Source: Bacteroidota bacterium (GTDB lineage Bacteria > Bacteroidota > Bacteroidia > B-17B0 > Aurantibacillaceae). Taken from it: DNA of 64,000 bases. Positions 1-8,784 of the stretch are shown one piece after another (within the stretch, counting starts at the first letter, position 1; every line of letters starts with the position of its first letter). The notes below the pieces were generated by a model that saw nothing but the letters and a program-made list of their open reading frames with translations, was not told the origin of the DNA and ran no database searches. The position numbers and the translations under genes were made by a program. The stretch is from NCBI GenBank assembly GCA_016185125.1, contig JACPOC010000027.1, positions 62,001 through 126,000 of the forward strand. The letters run 5' to 3'.

Positions 1-275
1 TCCGCTTTCGGAGTTTCTTTTTTTGCTTCGGGCTTAAAGGAAGTATCAATTTTTACCACCACCTGACCCACTTTTACAGTATCGCCTTCAGCCGCTAAAA
101 CTTCAATTTTGCCGCTATCTTCGGCGTTAAGAGTAAGAGTGGCTTTGTCGGAATCAATCTCCGCCAACACATCGTCTTTTTCAACAACGTCACCGGTGTT
201 TTTTATCCAGCGCGCAATGATTACTTCTGTAATGGATTCTCCGGGACTTGGTACTTTTAATTCTACTATTGCCAT
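1..275 (-). CDS. sucB: Dihydrolipoyl succinyltransferase (E2 of 2-oxoglutarate dehydrogenase), N-terminal part
   Basis: Only the first 91 codons lie in the window; the rest is beyond the left edge. The protein begins MAIVELKVPSPGESI, a typical E2 start, and residues 1-80 form a biotinyl/lipoyl domain with the lipoylated lysine at residue 44 in the motif DSDKAT. A charged Lys/Pro/Glu-rich linker starts at the edge. In the family the lipoyl arm carries succinyl groups from SucA to the C-terminal catalytic core. It follows sucA on the same strand, but a toxin-antitoxin pair sits between them; the gap to hepT is 19 bases, so all four genes are probably cotranscribed. Confidence 0.9.
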   Translation of the reverse strand, partial: MAIVELKVPSPGESITEVIIARWIKNTGDVVEKDDVLAEIDSDKATLTLNAEDSGKIEVLAAEGDTVKVGQVVVKIDTSFKPEAKKETPKA

Positions 276-294
276 ATACTTAATTTTGAATTAT

Positions 295-636
295 TTAGTT
301 ATAATTTTGAATTATTTTTTTAATCTGCATTTTTAGATTAGGAACATTTATTTGAATAATCTGCCAAACGGCGCTCAAATCGACACCTTCATAATCGTGA
401 ATTAAAACATCCCGTAAACCTGCCATTTTTTTCCACTCTACTTCCGGAAACTTGTTTTTTAAATCAGAGGATATTTTTTTTGTTGCTTCGCCCATTACTT
501 CAAACATTCTGATTGATGAATTAAATGTTTTTTTATCTGTAACAAACAAATTTTCTGAATAGCCTTCTACAAATAATTCAATATCAATAATACAATCTAA
601 AATTTGGTTTAAATATGTAAGGTCTTTATCAGACAT
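295..636 (-). CDS. hepT: HepT-like HEPN-domain toxin (DUF86)
   Basis: 113-residue all-helical HEPN/DUF86 protein. The RX4HXY motif of HEPN RNases is intact: Arg75, His80 and Tyr82 in RDVLIHDY. In characterised HepT-MntA pairs (type VII toxin-antitoxin) HepT is an RNase and its partner modifies the tyrosine of this motif with AMP. The 5' end overlaps the MNT antitoxin gene by 8 bases, so translation is coupled. The pair sits between sucA and sucB, an unusual place. Family and motif are seen directly; toxicity is inferred. Confidence 0.85.
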   Translation of the reverse strand: MSDKDLTYLNQILDCIIDIELFVEGYSENLFVTDKKTFNSSIRMFEVMGEATKKISSDLKNKFPEVEWKKMAGLRDVLIHDYEGVDLSAVWQIIQINVPNLKMQIKKIIQNYN

Positions 637-919
637 TAAATAAAATTTTTATATCTTTTTCAACGTAAGATTTTAAATGTTTATTAATATATCTTTTAGA
701 AACTAAATCAACTTGTTTATTTAATTTTTGTTGTAACGTTTCCTTTAAATCAATTAGATCAAACAAACTGAATGTGGGGTTATTGAATTCGTATAATAAA
801 TCAATATCACTGCTTTCGGTTTCTTCGTTTCTTGCGTATGAACCAAACAAACCAATATAAGTGGGATCAAACGGTTTTAATGTTTCAAGTATAATATTTG
901 TTTGCTCTGTTGTTAGCAT
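629..919 (-). CDS. mntA: MntA-like minimal nucleotidyltransferase antitoxin
   Basis: 96-residue MNT-type nucleotidyltransferase. The signature GSX10DXD is complete: Gly26-Ser27, ten residues, then Asp38 and Asp40 (metal ligands). The C-terminal helix ends VEKDIKILF, usual for the family. In studied pairs MntA adenylylates HepT and silences it. The ATG begins 2 bases after the sucA stop, so it is probably read from the sucA transcript, and it overlaps hepT by 8 bases. The order here is antitoxin first. Confidence 0.87.
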   Translation of the reverse strand: MLTTEQTNIILETLKPFDPTYIGLFGSYARNEETESSDIDLLYEFNNPTFSLFDLIDLKETLQQKLNKQVDLVSKRYINKHLKSYVEKDIKILFNV

Positions 920-921
920 TT

Positions 922-3663
922 TTACTTTACTAAAACTTTTGTAAAAATATTTGTCATTATTTCTTCGTTTTCAGCGGCGTGACGTTTGGCAAAGCCTGTA
1001 GCAGGACTGGCCGCCGCATCTCTGCCAACATATTTTAAATTTAAAGTGCGAAGATTATTATCTACAAATCTCCACGGCCCCATGTTCTCAGGCTCTTCCT
1101 GCACAAATAAAAACTCTTTTGCTTTGCTGTATTTTTTTAAAATCGCATCCACCTGCTTTTGCGGAAAAGGATATAATTGCTCCAAACGAATGAACGCAAT
1201 ATCGTCAGCGTTTTCTTTTTCGCGTCTCTCTATTAAATCGTAATATACTTTACCGGAGCAAAAAGCAAGGCGTGTAATTTTCTTTACATCAACAGTTGTT
1301 GTTGAGCCTGCCGAAACATCGTCCAGCACTTCCTGAAAATTAAAATGGGTAAAGTCTTTTAATTTACTTACACAACTTGGGTAACGCAATAATTTTTTTG
1401 GCGTAAAGCAGATTAAGGGCTTTCTGAAATCTCTTTTTAACTGTCGGCGAATAACATGGAATTGTTGCGCGGGCGTTGTAGCGTTTACAATTTGTATGTT
1501 GTTTTCAGCACAGGCTTGTAAAAACCTTTCCATGCGGGCACTGGAGTGTTCCGGGCCCTGGCCTTCATAACCATGAGGTAATAAAAGCACCAATCCATTC
1601 ATACGGCGCCATTTGTATTCCGCTGAGGTTAAGTATTGGTCAATAATGATTTGCGCGCCATTGAAAAAATCTCCAAATTGTGCTTCCCAAATGGTTAAAG
1701 TATTTGGCGCGGCAAAGGCATAGCCATAATCAAAACCTAAAACACCATATTCACTCAACAGCGAATTATAAATGCTAAGTTTAGCTTTTGAATCAATACT
1801 GTTAAGAGGCGTGTATTCTTCTTCACTGTCTTCAAGTTTTACAATGGCGTGGCGGTGAGAAAAAGTACCGCGTTCAACGTCCTGCCCGCTAAAGCGTACC
1901 GGAAAACCTTCTTTCATCAAGGTGGCATAAGCCAATAATTCGCCCATGGCCCAATCATAATTATTATTGGTTATCATGGCCTTGCGGTCTTCAAATACTT
2001 TCTGGGTTTTATTAAAGAATTTTTTATCTTTTGGAAGTTCAGTGGTTTGCTTAGCCAGTTCTAAAAATAATTTTTCATCAACTGCTGTTTTTGGCGATTC
2101 TTCAAAATCCTTATCAGAAGCCATTTTCACTCCTTTCCAATTTCCTTCTAAAAATGAAGTGATTTTGGCCTTATCTGTTTTTTTAGCCTGATCAAGATTG
2201 TTGTCCAGTTCGGCTTTAAACATGTTTTCTATTTCTTTGGCTTCACTCGCCAAGTCAGGCTGTTCAGCTTCCAGTTTTTTAACGTATATATCTTTGGGGT
2301 TAGCGTGTGCCGCTATGGCTTTATACAACAAGGGTTGTGTAAAACGGGGCTCATCACCTTCGTTATGTCCATATTTGCGATAACATAATACATCCACAAA
2401 TACATCTCTATGAAAGGTTTGGCGAAATTCCATTGCCAATTTTGAAATAAAACATAAAGCTTCCACATCATCGCCATTCACGTGAAACACCGGGCTTAAT
2501 ACCACCTTTGCCACATCTGTGCAATAAGTAGAAGAACGACCGTCAGTAAAATTGGTTGTAAATCCGACCTGATTATTTATAACGTAATGCACTGTGCCGC
2601 CCGTTTTGTACCCATCGAGCTGACTCATTTGAATTAATTCGTAAACCAATCCTTGGCCGGCAATAGCGGCATCGCCATGTAAAATAACAGGACAAGCTTT
2701 TGAATTATCTCCTTTATGTAAGTTATCAATTTTGGCCCGAACAATTCCCTGCACTACTGCAGCTGAGGTTTCGAGGTGAGAAGGATTGGGTGTTAAACTG
2801 ATATGAACTTTTTTTCCGCCATCACTAGTTTGATCTGATGAATAACCCATGTGATATTTAACATCGCCATCGAATAAAGAGTCTTCACTGGGCCTTCCTT
2901 CAAACTCGGTGAATACATCCTTGTAGGTTTTATTCATAATGTTGGTGAGAACATTTAGACGGCCGCGGTGAGCCATGCCAATAACATAATCCTCAATTCC
3001 TAAATTAACTCCATGCTCCATTAAGGCATTAATGGCGGGAATTACCGCTTCCCCGCCTTCAAGTGAAAAACGTTTTTGGCCTACAAATTTTGTATGAAGA
3101 TAGTTTTCAAATACCACAGCCTGGGTTAACTTTTTAAGAATAATTTTTTTCTCTTCTTTGGAAAATGCCGGGGTGTTCCGGTTCTTTTCCATACGTTCCT
3201 GCAACCATTTTATAACTTTAGGTTCGCGAACATATAAATATTCAACACCAATACTTTGGCAATAAGTTTGCTCAAGGTGAGCGATGATATCTTTTAATTT
3301 GGCAGCTCCAATACCAATCTCGGTTCCGGCCTGAAATATCACATCCAGATCTTTTTCTGAAAGCCCGAAATTTTCCAGATCTAATGTGGGTTGATAAGAA
3401 CGACGTTGACGAACAGGGTTAGTTTTTGTAAATAAATGACCGCGTTGTCTATATCCGGTGATTAAACTAATCACTTTAAATTCTTTACTAACGTTTTCAG
3501 AAATGGTGCCTTGGGAGGAAGAGTAATCCATTTTGCCAAACTCAAAACCTTTAAAAAAGTCTTGCCAGGTTTTATCTACTAACTTCGGGTCTTTTTGATA
3601 TTGCACAAAAAGTTCGTCAATCGCATTCACATCGCTGTTTCCTAAATAAGAAAATTTATCCAT
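922..3663 (-). CDS. sucA: 2-oxoglutarate dehydrogenase E1 component
   Basis: 913 residues, the usual length for E1o. It decarboxylates 2-oxoglutarate with thiamine diphosphate and transfers succinyl to the SucB lipoyl arm (TCA cycle, cytoplasm). The N-terminal motif (FSYLGNSDVNAIDELFVQY) is the Bacteroidota form of the E2-binding helix. The ThDP core includes HGDAAIAGQGLVYE and VINNQVGFTTNF, and the C-terminal transketolase-like half includes HGYEGQGPEHSSARMERFL. A -7-like TACCTTCG (reverse strand, 3676-3683) lies just upstream, identical to that of tatA, but no -33 TTTG was found at proper spacing. Confidence 0.97.
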   Translation of the reverse strand: MDKFSYLGNSDVNAIDELFVQYQKDPKLVDKTWQDFFKGFEFGKMDYSSSQGTISENVSKEFKVISLITGYRQRGHLFTKTNPVRQRRSYQPTLDLENFGLSEKDLDVIFQAGTEIGIGAAKLKDIIAHLEQTYCQSIGVEYLYVREPKVIKWLQERMEKNRNTPAFSKEEKKIILKKLTQAVVFENYLHTKFVGQKRFSLEGGEAVIPAINALMEHGVNLGIEDYVIGMAHRGRLNVLTNIMNKTYKDVFTEFEGRPSEDSLFDGDVKYHMGYSSDQTSDGGKKVHISLTPNPSHLETSAAVVQGIVRAKIDNLHKGDNSKACPVILHGDAAIAGQGLVYELIQMSQLDGYKTGGTVHYVINNQVGFTTNFTDGRSSTYCTDVAKVVLSPVFHVNGDDVEALCFISKLAMEFRQTFHRDVFVDVLCYRKYGHNEGDEPRFTQPLLYKAIAAHANPKDIYVKKLEAEQPDLASEAKEIENMFKAELDNNLDQAKKTDKAKITSFLEGNWKGVKMASDKDFEESPKTAVDEKLFLELAKQTTELPKDKKFFNKTQKVFEDRKAMITNNNYDWAMGELLAYATLMKEGFPVRFSGQDVERGTFSHRHAIVKLEDSEEEYTPLNSIDSKAKLSIYNSLLSEYGVLGFDYGYAFAAPNTLTIWEAQFGDFFNGAQIIIDQYLTSAEYKWRRMNGLVLLLPHGYEGQGPEHSSARMERFLQACAENNIQIVNATTPAQQFHVIRRQLKRDFRKPLICFTPKKLLRYPSCVSKLKDFTHFNFQEVLDDVSAGSTTTVDVKKITRLAFCSGKVYYDLIERREKENADDIAFIRLEQLYPFPQKQVDAILKKYSKAKEFLFVQEEPENMGPWRFVDNNLRTLNLKYVGRDAAASPATGFAKRHAAENEEIMTNIFTKVLVK

Positions 3664-3976
3664 TTTATTATATTACGAAGGTAAATTTAGCAAAATATTG
3701 GGAGCTGTTTTAATATTTTCTAAACATTATTTATTAGATAATTTGGCTGAACTCGCCTTTGCTATTAAGCGCAGATTCTCGAAGAAAGTTTGGTTTTTAA
3801 TATCGCTTAAAACCTAACCAGTACCTTATTAGCCGAATAATAGCACTCTACTGAAAAAAGGATTAAATTTATACCTTAGGACATACGTTTTATTGAATAA
3901 GGCTTATTAAAGTTTTAACGTAATCTAAATCGAATTAGTAATACGGTTAAACCTTTATATCTAAAATATTTTTCTA
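3664..3976. other. 313-base gene-free spacer between gatA and sucA
   Basis: This spacer separates the sucA start from the gatA stop, both on the minus strand. It should hold the sucA promoter (candidate TACCTTCG at 3676-3683) and the end of the gatA transcript. A short palindrome, AATAAG-G-CTTATT, lies at 3896-3908. I see no convincing RNA gene, ORF or strong terminator. Confidence 0.5.
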
Positions 3977-5401
3977 TTAATATTTAGACATCAAGCTGGA
4001 AATTGCGAAAAGTGTAGATTCTTCAAAATAATTACTCATCAATTGAATACCCATTGGCAAACCGTTAGTATGTATTCCGCAGGGAACTGAAATAGCGGGT
4101 ACGCCGGCAATGTTGGCTTGCACCGTAAAAATATCCTCCAAATACATTTTAATAGGGTCTTTGCTGTTTTTGCCAAATTCAAAGGCGGGACCGGGTGTAG
4201 AAGGCGTAACAATCACATCAAAATTTTTTAAAATTTCAAATGTTTTGTTTTGAATTAAACGTCTTACTTTTTGGGCTTTGCTGTAGTAGGCATCGTAATA
4301 ACCCGCGCTTAAAACAAAAGTGCCAAGCATGATCCGGCGTTTTACTTCTACACCAAAACCTTCGCTGCGTGATTTTTTATAAACGCTTTCAAGGTCGGTG
4401 GCATTGGAACTTCTATAACCAAAATGCACGCCATCAAAGCGCGAGAGATTTGAGGAAGCTTCGGCGGTTGTTAAAACATAATAAGCAGGCACTAAATATT
4501 CCAAATAAGGGAAACTAACAGGTTCAACGGTATATCCGGCTTTTTTTAAATTTTCGAGTTGGTTTACAAGGGCTTGTTTCACTTCCGAATCAAGTCCTTC
4601 AGCTTCCACACACTCTTTTAAATAGGCTATTTTAAATTTTTTATCCGACTTAATTTCTTTACTGTATTCACTCACTTTTTGCGATGAAGACGTGGTGTCC
4701 ATTTTATCTTGTCCGCTTATAATTTCCATAATCAGTGCGGCATCTTCCACATTTTTAGTGATGGGCCCAATTTGATCAAAAGAAGAAGCGTAGGCAATTA
4801 AACCGTAACGCGATACCCGGCCGTAGGTAGGCTTTAGGCCTACTGTGCCAGTAAAAGAAGCGGGTTGACGGATAGAACCGCCGGTATCGGAACCTAAGGC
4901 TACATGACATAAATTGGCCGCTACCGCAGCTGCCGCACCTCCAGAAGAACCTCCGGGCACGCATTTTTCGTTTAAGGGATTTAAAACTTTTGCAAAAGCG
5001 GAGTTTTCGTTGCTGCTTCCCATAGCAAATTCATCGCAATTTAATCTCCCTATGATGATGGCATCTTCTGCAAGTAATTTTTCAATAACGGTGGCACTGT
5101 ATAAGGATTCAAAACCTTCCAATATTTTTGAAGATGCAGAAACTTTGTGTCCTTTATAACAAATATTATCTTTAATGGCAATTACCACTCCCGCCAATTT
5201 TCCTAAAGGAGAATTAGAATTAATTTTTTCATCAATTTTTTTAGCCTGTGTAAGGGCAGATGATTCGAATGCCTCCAAATACGCATTGAGGTGGGCTTTG
5301 CGTTTAATCTCTGCAAGTAAATCATTTACAATATCCGCGCAGGTAATGCTGCCTTTTTTTAAATCTGCTTGTAATTGAAAAATATTGGTAAATGAATACA
5401 C
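3977..5401 (-). CDS. gatA: Asp-tRNA(Asn)/Glu-tRNA(Gln) amidotransferase subunit A
   Basis: 474-residue amidase-signature enzyme. GatA releases ammonia from glutamine (or asparagine) for GatB to amidate misacylated Glu-tRNA(Gln) or Asp-tRNA(Asn). The Ser-cisSer-Lys triad is complete: Lys77 in AIKDNI, Ser152 in GGSSGG and Ser176 in GSDTGGSIRQP. These motifs plus the GRVSRYGLIAYASSFDQIGP segment separate GatA from generic amidases. The gene stands alone: gatB and gatC are not in the window. The tatA terminator ends 23 bases upstream of the start, so gatA needs its own promoter, which I could not find. Confidence 0.95.
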   Translation of the reverse strand: MYSFTNIFQLQADLKKGSITCADIVNDLLAEIKRKAHLNAYLEAFESSALTQAKKIDEKINSNSPLGKLAGVVIAIKDNICYKGHKVSASSKILEGFESLYSATVIEKLLAEDAIIIGRLNCDEFAMGSSNENSAFAKVLNPLNEKCVPGGSSGGAAAAVAANLCHVALGSDTGGSIRQPASFTGTVGLKPTYGRVSRYGLIAYASSFDQIGPITKNVEDAALIMEIISGQDKMDTTSSSQKVSEYSKEIKSDKKFKIAYLKECVEAEGLDSEVKQALVNQLENLKKAGYTVEPVSFPYLEYLVPAYYVLTTAEASSNLSRFDGVHFGYRSSNATDLESVYKKSRSEGFGVEVKRRIMLGTFVLSAGYYDAYYSKAQKVRRLIQNKTFEILKNFDVIVTPSTPGPAFEFGKNSKDPIKMYLEDIFTVQANIAGVPAISVPCGIHTNGLPMGIQLMSNYFEESTLFAISSLMSKY

Positions 5402-5423
5402 GTTTAATGTTTTAAAATAATAA

Positions 5424-5453
5424 AAGCGTTGCCTCTTTAAAGGAACAACGCTT
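5424..5453 (-). terminator. Intrinsic terminator downstream of tatA
   Basis: Perfect 8-base stem AAGCGTTG (5424-5431) / CAACGCTT (5446-5453) with a 14-base loop. On the minus strand it is followed by TTTTATTATTTT. It lies 30 bases after the tatA stop and before gatA, so it separates the two units. Confidence 0.75.
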
Positions 5454-5483
5454 CAAAATTAATGATTACCTTGAACTAAAGGA

Positions 5484-5681
5484 TTATTTTTTTTCTATTT
5501 CAGTATTTTCTACGCTTTCGCCCTTGCTTGCTTCCTTGAAATCTTTAACGCCGCGGCCTAAACCCTTCATTAATTCAGGAATTTTTTTCCCCCCAAACAT
5601 TAAAAGGATAATTACCAGAATAATAATAATTTCAGGTGCCCCTAAGCCGCCTAAAATACCTAATACAAATAATAAAGACAT
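5484..5681 (-). CDS. tatA: Twin-arginine translocase subunit TatA/TatE family
   Basis: 65-residue protein with TatA architecture: one N-terminal membrane helix (about residues 3-29, Ile/Leu/Val rich), the hinge [16 protein letters not shown], an amphipathic helix, and a charged acidic/basic tail. TatA oligomers form the pore that exports folded twin-arginine proteins across the inner membrane. The Phe-Gly pair after the membrane segment is the family hallmark. Monocistronic by appearance, with its own promoter (5698-5729) and terminator (5424-5453). tatC is not in the window. Confidence 0.92.
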   Translation of the reverse strand: MSLLFVLGILGGLGAPEIIIILVIILLMFGGKKIPELMKGLGRGVKDFKEASKGESVENTEIEKK

Positions 5682-5697
5682 TTTGGTTTATTTTATG

Positions 5698-5729
5698 CGA
5701 AGGTACAATTATCCTTCCATTATATCAAA
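5698..5729 (-). promoter_or_regulatory. Bacteroidota-type promoter of tatA
   Basis: Read on the minus strand: TTTG (5726-5729), 20 bases, then TACCTTCG (5698-5705), close to the TTTG-N19..23-TAnnTTTG consensus. The predicted start of transcription is about 10 bases before the tatA ATG. Confidence 0.55.
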
Positions 5730-5824
5730 TTTATTCACATTTTTTTTAGGCCTGCTCTTTCTTAAAAATAGTGAATATGTCCATAAAATCTAACTTAAAA
5801 CTCAATTAATATTCTAAATTTTCG

Positions 5825-5832
5825 TATCTTTA
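5825..5832 (+). promoter_or_regulatory. Possible -7 element of the nuo operon
   Basis: TATCTTTA resembles the Bacteroidota -7 element TAnnTTTG. No TTTG at -33 spacing was found, so support is weak. If real, transcription starts near 5838 and the ATG at 5834 would be upstream of the message start. Confidence 0.3.
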
Positions 5833-5863
5833 TATGTTACTTTTTTTTGACGATTTAGTAAAA

Positions 5864-6274
5864 ATGGTTAACCTTACAGTCTTAAAATTAATGCACGAAA
5901 TGAACACGCCAACTTCACCGATTCAATATTTGCCTATTCTGCTCATGTTTTTAGTTGCTATGGGTTTTGTGGTTACTACCATGGTGGCAACACATTTGTT
6001 AGGACCCAAGCGAAGAACTAAAATTAAATTAGATTCGTTTGAGTGCGGAATTGAGCCTCAGGGAAACGCCAGGGTGCCATTTGCGGTTAAGTATTTTTTA
6101 GTTGCTATTCTGTTTGTTTTATTTGATGTGGAAGTTATTTTTATGTATCCATGGGCAGTAAATTACAGAGAGCTGGGCACAAAAGGTGTTATTGAAGTAT
6201 TTAGTTTTATTGCCCTTTTATTGGTTGGGTTTTACTATATGATGTCGAAAAAAGCGATTAAGTGGGAAGAGTAA
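5864..6274 (+). CDS. nuoA: NADH-quinone oxidoreductase subunit A
   Basis: First gene of a 14-subunit complex I operon; a small membrane subunit near the quinone site. Three membrane helices are visible, with the conserved loop FECGIEPQGNARVPFAVKYF holding the invariant Cys and the Glu/Gly of the family, and FDVEVIFMYPWA in the second helix. I chose the ATG at 5864 (136 residues). An in-frame ATG at 5834 adds 10 residues unlike the family and would sit 2 bases from the candidate -7 element; ATGs further in (for example 5900) also remain possible. Confidence 0.9.
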   Translation: MVNLTVLKLMHEMNTPTSPIQYLPILLMFLVAMGFVVTTMVATHLLGPKRRTKIKLDSFECGIEPQGNARVPFAVKYFLVAILFVLFDVEVIFMYPWAVNYRELGTKGVIEVFSFIALLLVGFYYMMSKKAIKWEE

Positions 6275-6349
6275 TTAACAGTTTTTAATGTTGAGTTATT
6301 AGTTTCGAATATTAAACACTAAACATTAAGAACTAAAAACTATTATAAG
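6275..6349. repeat. AT-rich nuoA-nuoB spacer of low complexity
   Basis: Contains repeated short words (AAACACTAAACATTAAGAAC, then ACTAAAAACT). It resembles the other simple-sequence spacers of this operon in composition but does not share their GACAATTT word. Confidence 0.4.
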
Positions 6350-6913
6350 ATGGGAAAAGAAATTATAAAACGCACCAAGCTTGAGATGGCTAAGAGTCCG
6401 CAAGGAATGGAAGGCCCCGGGTTTTTTGCTGCGAAGTTGGAAGATGTTATTGGTTTGGCTCGTGCAAATTCATTATGGCCTCTGCCTTTTGCAACATCGT
6501 GTTGCGGAATAGAATTTATGGCCACCATGGCCTCTGATTATGATTTGGGAAGATTTGGCGCCGAACGTTTGAGTTTTTCACCGCGTCAGGCCGATTTGCT
6601 AATGGTTATGGGAACTATTGCTAAAAAAATGGGGCCAACACTCCGCCAAATCTATGAGCAAATGGCCGAGCCAAAATGGGTATTATCTGTTGGTGCCTGT
6701 GCAAGCAGCGGTGGGATTTTTGATACCTACAGTGTGTTGCAGGGAATCGATAGAATTATTCCGGTTGACGTTTATGTGCCGGGTTGTCCTCCTCGTCCGG
6801 AGCAAATTATAGAAGGCATTTTAAAAATACAGGAATTAGCAAAAAATGAGTCGTTCCGCCGCAGGCACTCGGATGAATACAAGCGCTTATTGAACAGTTA
6901 CGGAATGGAGTAA
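6350..6913 (+). CDS. nuoB: NADH-quinone oxidoreductase subunit B
   Basis: 187 residues. NuoB carries the last Fe-S cluster (N2), which passes electrons to quinone. The four ligands are present: the adjacent pair Cys51-Cys52 in TSCCGIEFMA, Cys117 in VGACASSGG, and Cys146 in VPGCPPRPE. It lies on the cytoplasmic side against NuoD and NuoH. Fits the family end to end, with a 74-base repeat-bearing spacer before nuoC. Confidence 0.97.
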   Translation: MGKEIIKRTKLEMAKSPQGMEGPGFFAAKLEDVIGLARANSLWPLPFATSCCGIEFMATMASDYDLGRFGAERLSFSPRQADLLMVMGTIAKKMGPTLRQIYEQMAEPKWVLSVGACASSGGIFDTYSVLQGIDRIIPVDVYVPGCPPRPEQIIEGILKIQELAKNESFRRRHSDEYKRLLNSYGME

Positions 6914-6987
6914 ATAAATTGACAATTTAGTGATTGATGATTTAAAATTGTCAATCGTAAATTGAAAAATTGTAAAATATTAAACGA
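6914..6987. repeat. nuo spacer repeat with inverted GACAATTT words
   Basis: Holds a 10-base inverted repeat TTGACAATTT (6919-6928) / AAATTGTCAA (6945-6954), then AAATTGAAAAATTGTAAAAT. The same words recur in the spacers before nuoJ, nuoK, nuoL and nuoN. Confidence 0.55.
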
Positions 6988-7488
6988 ATGAGTCAGGAGC
7001 TATTAAATAAAATAAAAGAGCAATTAGATGCCGCAATTCCCGGAGCTGTGGAACATGCCGAAATGCCGTATGATTTTATTACGTTTACAATTAAACAGGA
7101 TAAAGTTCATGAAGTATTATCGTTTTTGAAAAATGATGCTGAATTAAATTTTCATTTTTTAACCGATCTTACAGGAATGCAAACTGCTGATGAAAAACAT
7201 CTTGGTGTAATTTATCATTTGCATAACATGATTAAAAATTACAGAATTAGAATAAAAACATTTTTCTCTATGGATAAGCCCGAAATTCCAACGGCTATTG
7301 ATCTTTGGCCGGGCGCTAACTGGATGGAGCGTGAGACCTTTGATTTTTATGGAATTAAATTTAAAGGGCATCCAAATTTAAAACGTATTTTAAATGTGGA
7401 TGAAATGGATATTTTTCCAATGAGAAAAGAATATCCTTTGGAAGATCAATCGCGCGATGATAAGAGTGATAAAATGTTTGGCAGATAA
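6988..7488 (+). CDS. nuoC: NADH-quinone oxidoreductase subunit C
   Basis: 166-residue 30-kDa subunit of the peripheral arm. The signature runs through the C-terminal half: WMERETFDFYGIKFKGHPNL followed by RILNVDEMDIFPMRKEYPLE. Separate from nuoD (stop and start 3 bases apart), unlike the fused NuoCD of enterobacteria. Confidence 0.95.
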   Translation: MSQELLNKIKEQLDAAIPGAVEHAEMPYDFITFTIKQDKVHEVLSFLKNDAELNFHFLTDLTGMQTADEKHLGVIYHLHNMIKNYRIRIKTFFSMDKPEIPTAIDLWPGANWMERETFDFYGIKFKGHPNLKRILNVDEMDIFPMRKEYPLEDQSRDDKSDKMFGR

Positions 7489-7491
7489 ATT

Positions 7492-8712
7492 ATGGCAAAA
7501 AAAGAAAACATTAGCACAGGGGCATTAAATAATGAAGTGGAAGAGAAAGAATATTCTACTCTTAACCTTGGCCCCACGCATCCGGCCACGCATGGTATTT
7601 TTCAAAACATCCTTAAAATGGATGGCGAAATTATTCATGAAGCAACGCCAACCGTTGGCTATATTCACAGAGCTTTTGAAAAATTAGCGGAAAGAAGACC
7701 GTATAATCAAATAACTCCGCTTACCGACAGGATGAATTATTGTTCATCGCCTATTAATAATTTAGGCTGGCACATGACCGTTGAAAAGCTGTGCGGCATT
7801 ACTCTTCCAAAACGCGCGCAATACATGCGTGTTATTTTGATGGAATTGGCACGGATTTCCGATCATCTAATTTGCAACTCTGTTATTGGTGTAGATACCG
7901 GGGCTATGACCGGCTTTCTTTATATTTTTCAATGGCGCGAAAAGATCTATGATATTTATGAAGATATCTGCGGCGCACGCTTAACCACCAACATTGGTCG
8001 GATCGGTGGGTTCGAAAAAGAATGGCCGGAAACTACTTGGAAAAAAATCCAAAGCTTTGTGGATAATTATCCTAAAGCCCTGCAGGAATTTGCTAATCTA
8101 TTAGAGCGCAATAAAATTTTTATGGATCGTACCATTAATTGCGGACCAATTTCTGCGGCGATGGCTTTGAATTATAGTTTTACCGGACCAAATTTACGCG
8201 CTGCCGGTGTTGATTATGATGTGCGGGTTGCTACGCCATACTCGTCTTACGAAGATTTTAAATTCGATATTCCCGTTGGTATCAGCGGAGATACTTATGA
8301 TCGCTTTATGGTCCGTCAGCATGAAATGTGGCAATCGTTAGAGATTATTAAACAGGCCATGAAAAACATGCCTAAAGATGAGCCTGTGAGAGCGGATGTG
8401 CCGGATATATTTTTACCTCCTAAAGAAGAAGTATATAATAACATGGAGGCATTGATTTACCACTTTAAAATAGTGATGGGAGAAATGGATGTTCCGAAAG
8501 GAGAAGTTTATCACGCGGTGGAGGGAGGTAATGGAGAATTGGGTTTTTATCTGATAAGCGATGGCGGAAGAACACCGTTTCGTTTGCATTTTAGGCGACC
8601 TTGTTTTATTTATTACCAGGCTTATCCGGAAATGATAAAAGGGAGTATGTTAAGTGACGCAATCATCACCATGAGCAGCATGAATGTTATTGCCGGGGAG
8701 TTGGACGCGTAA
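7492..8712 (+). CDS. nuoD: NADH-quinone oxidoreductase subunit D
   Basis: 406-residue 49-kDa subunit forming the quinone pocket with NuoB. Characteristic motifs: LNLGPTHPATHG (its His residues line the quinone site), HRAFEKLAERRPYNQITPLTDR, and the C-terminal segment GSMLSDAIITMSSMNVIAGELD with the final Asp-x-x-x-Gly-Glu-x-Asp arrangement. A short low-complexity N-terminal extension of about 20 residues precedes the conserved core. Confidence 0.97.
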   Translation: MAKKENISTGALNNEVEEKEYSTLNLGPTHPATHGIFQNILKMDGEIIHEATPTVGYIHRAFEKLAERRPYNQITPLTDRMNYCSSPINNLGWHMTVEKLCGITLPKRAQYMRVILMELARISDHLICNSVIGVDTGAMTGFLYIFQWREKIYDIYEDICGARLTTNIGRIGGFEKEWPETTWKKIQSFVDNYPKALQEFANLLERNKIFMDRTINCGPISAAMALNYSFTGPNLRAAGVDYDVRVATPYSSYEDFKFDIPVGISGDTYDRFMVRQHEMWQSLEIIKQAMKNMPKDEPVRADVPDIFLPPKEEVYNNMEALIYHFKIVMGEMDVPKGEVYHAVEGGNGELGFYLISDGGRTPFRLHFRRPCFIYYQAYPEMIKGSMLSDAIITMSSMNVIAGELDA

Positions 8713-8784
8713 AAAAATTAATAATGAAAAATGAGGAATTAAAAGTTGGTAATTTTCAATTCTTAATTAAATAATTTCAAAATA
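8713..8784. repeat. AT-rich nuoD-nuoE spacer of low complexity
   Basis: Built of near-repeats of AATTAATAATGAAAAATGAG and AATTTTCAATTCTTAATTAA. No ORF. It is of the simple-sequence spacer type seen elsewhere in this operon. Confidence 0.4.
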
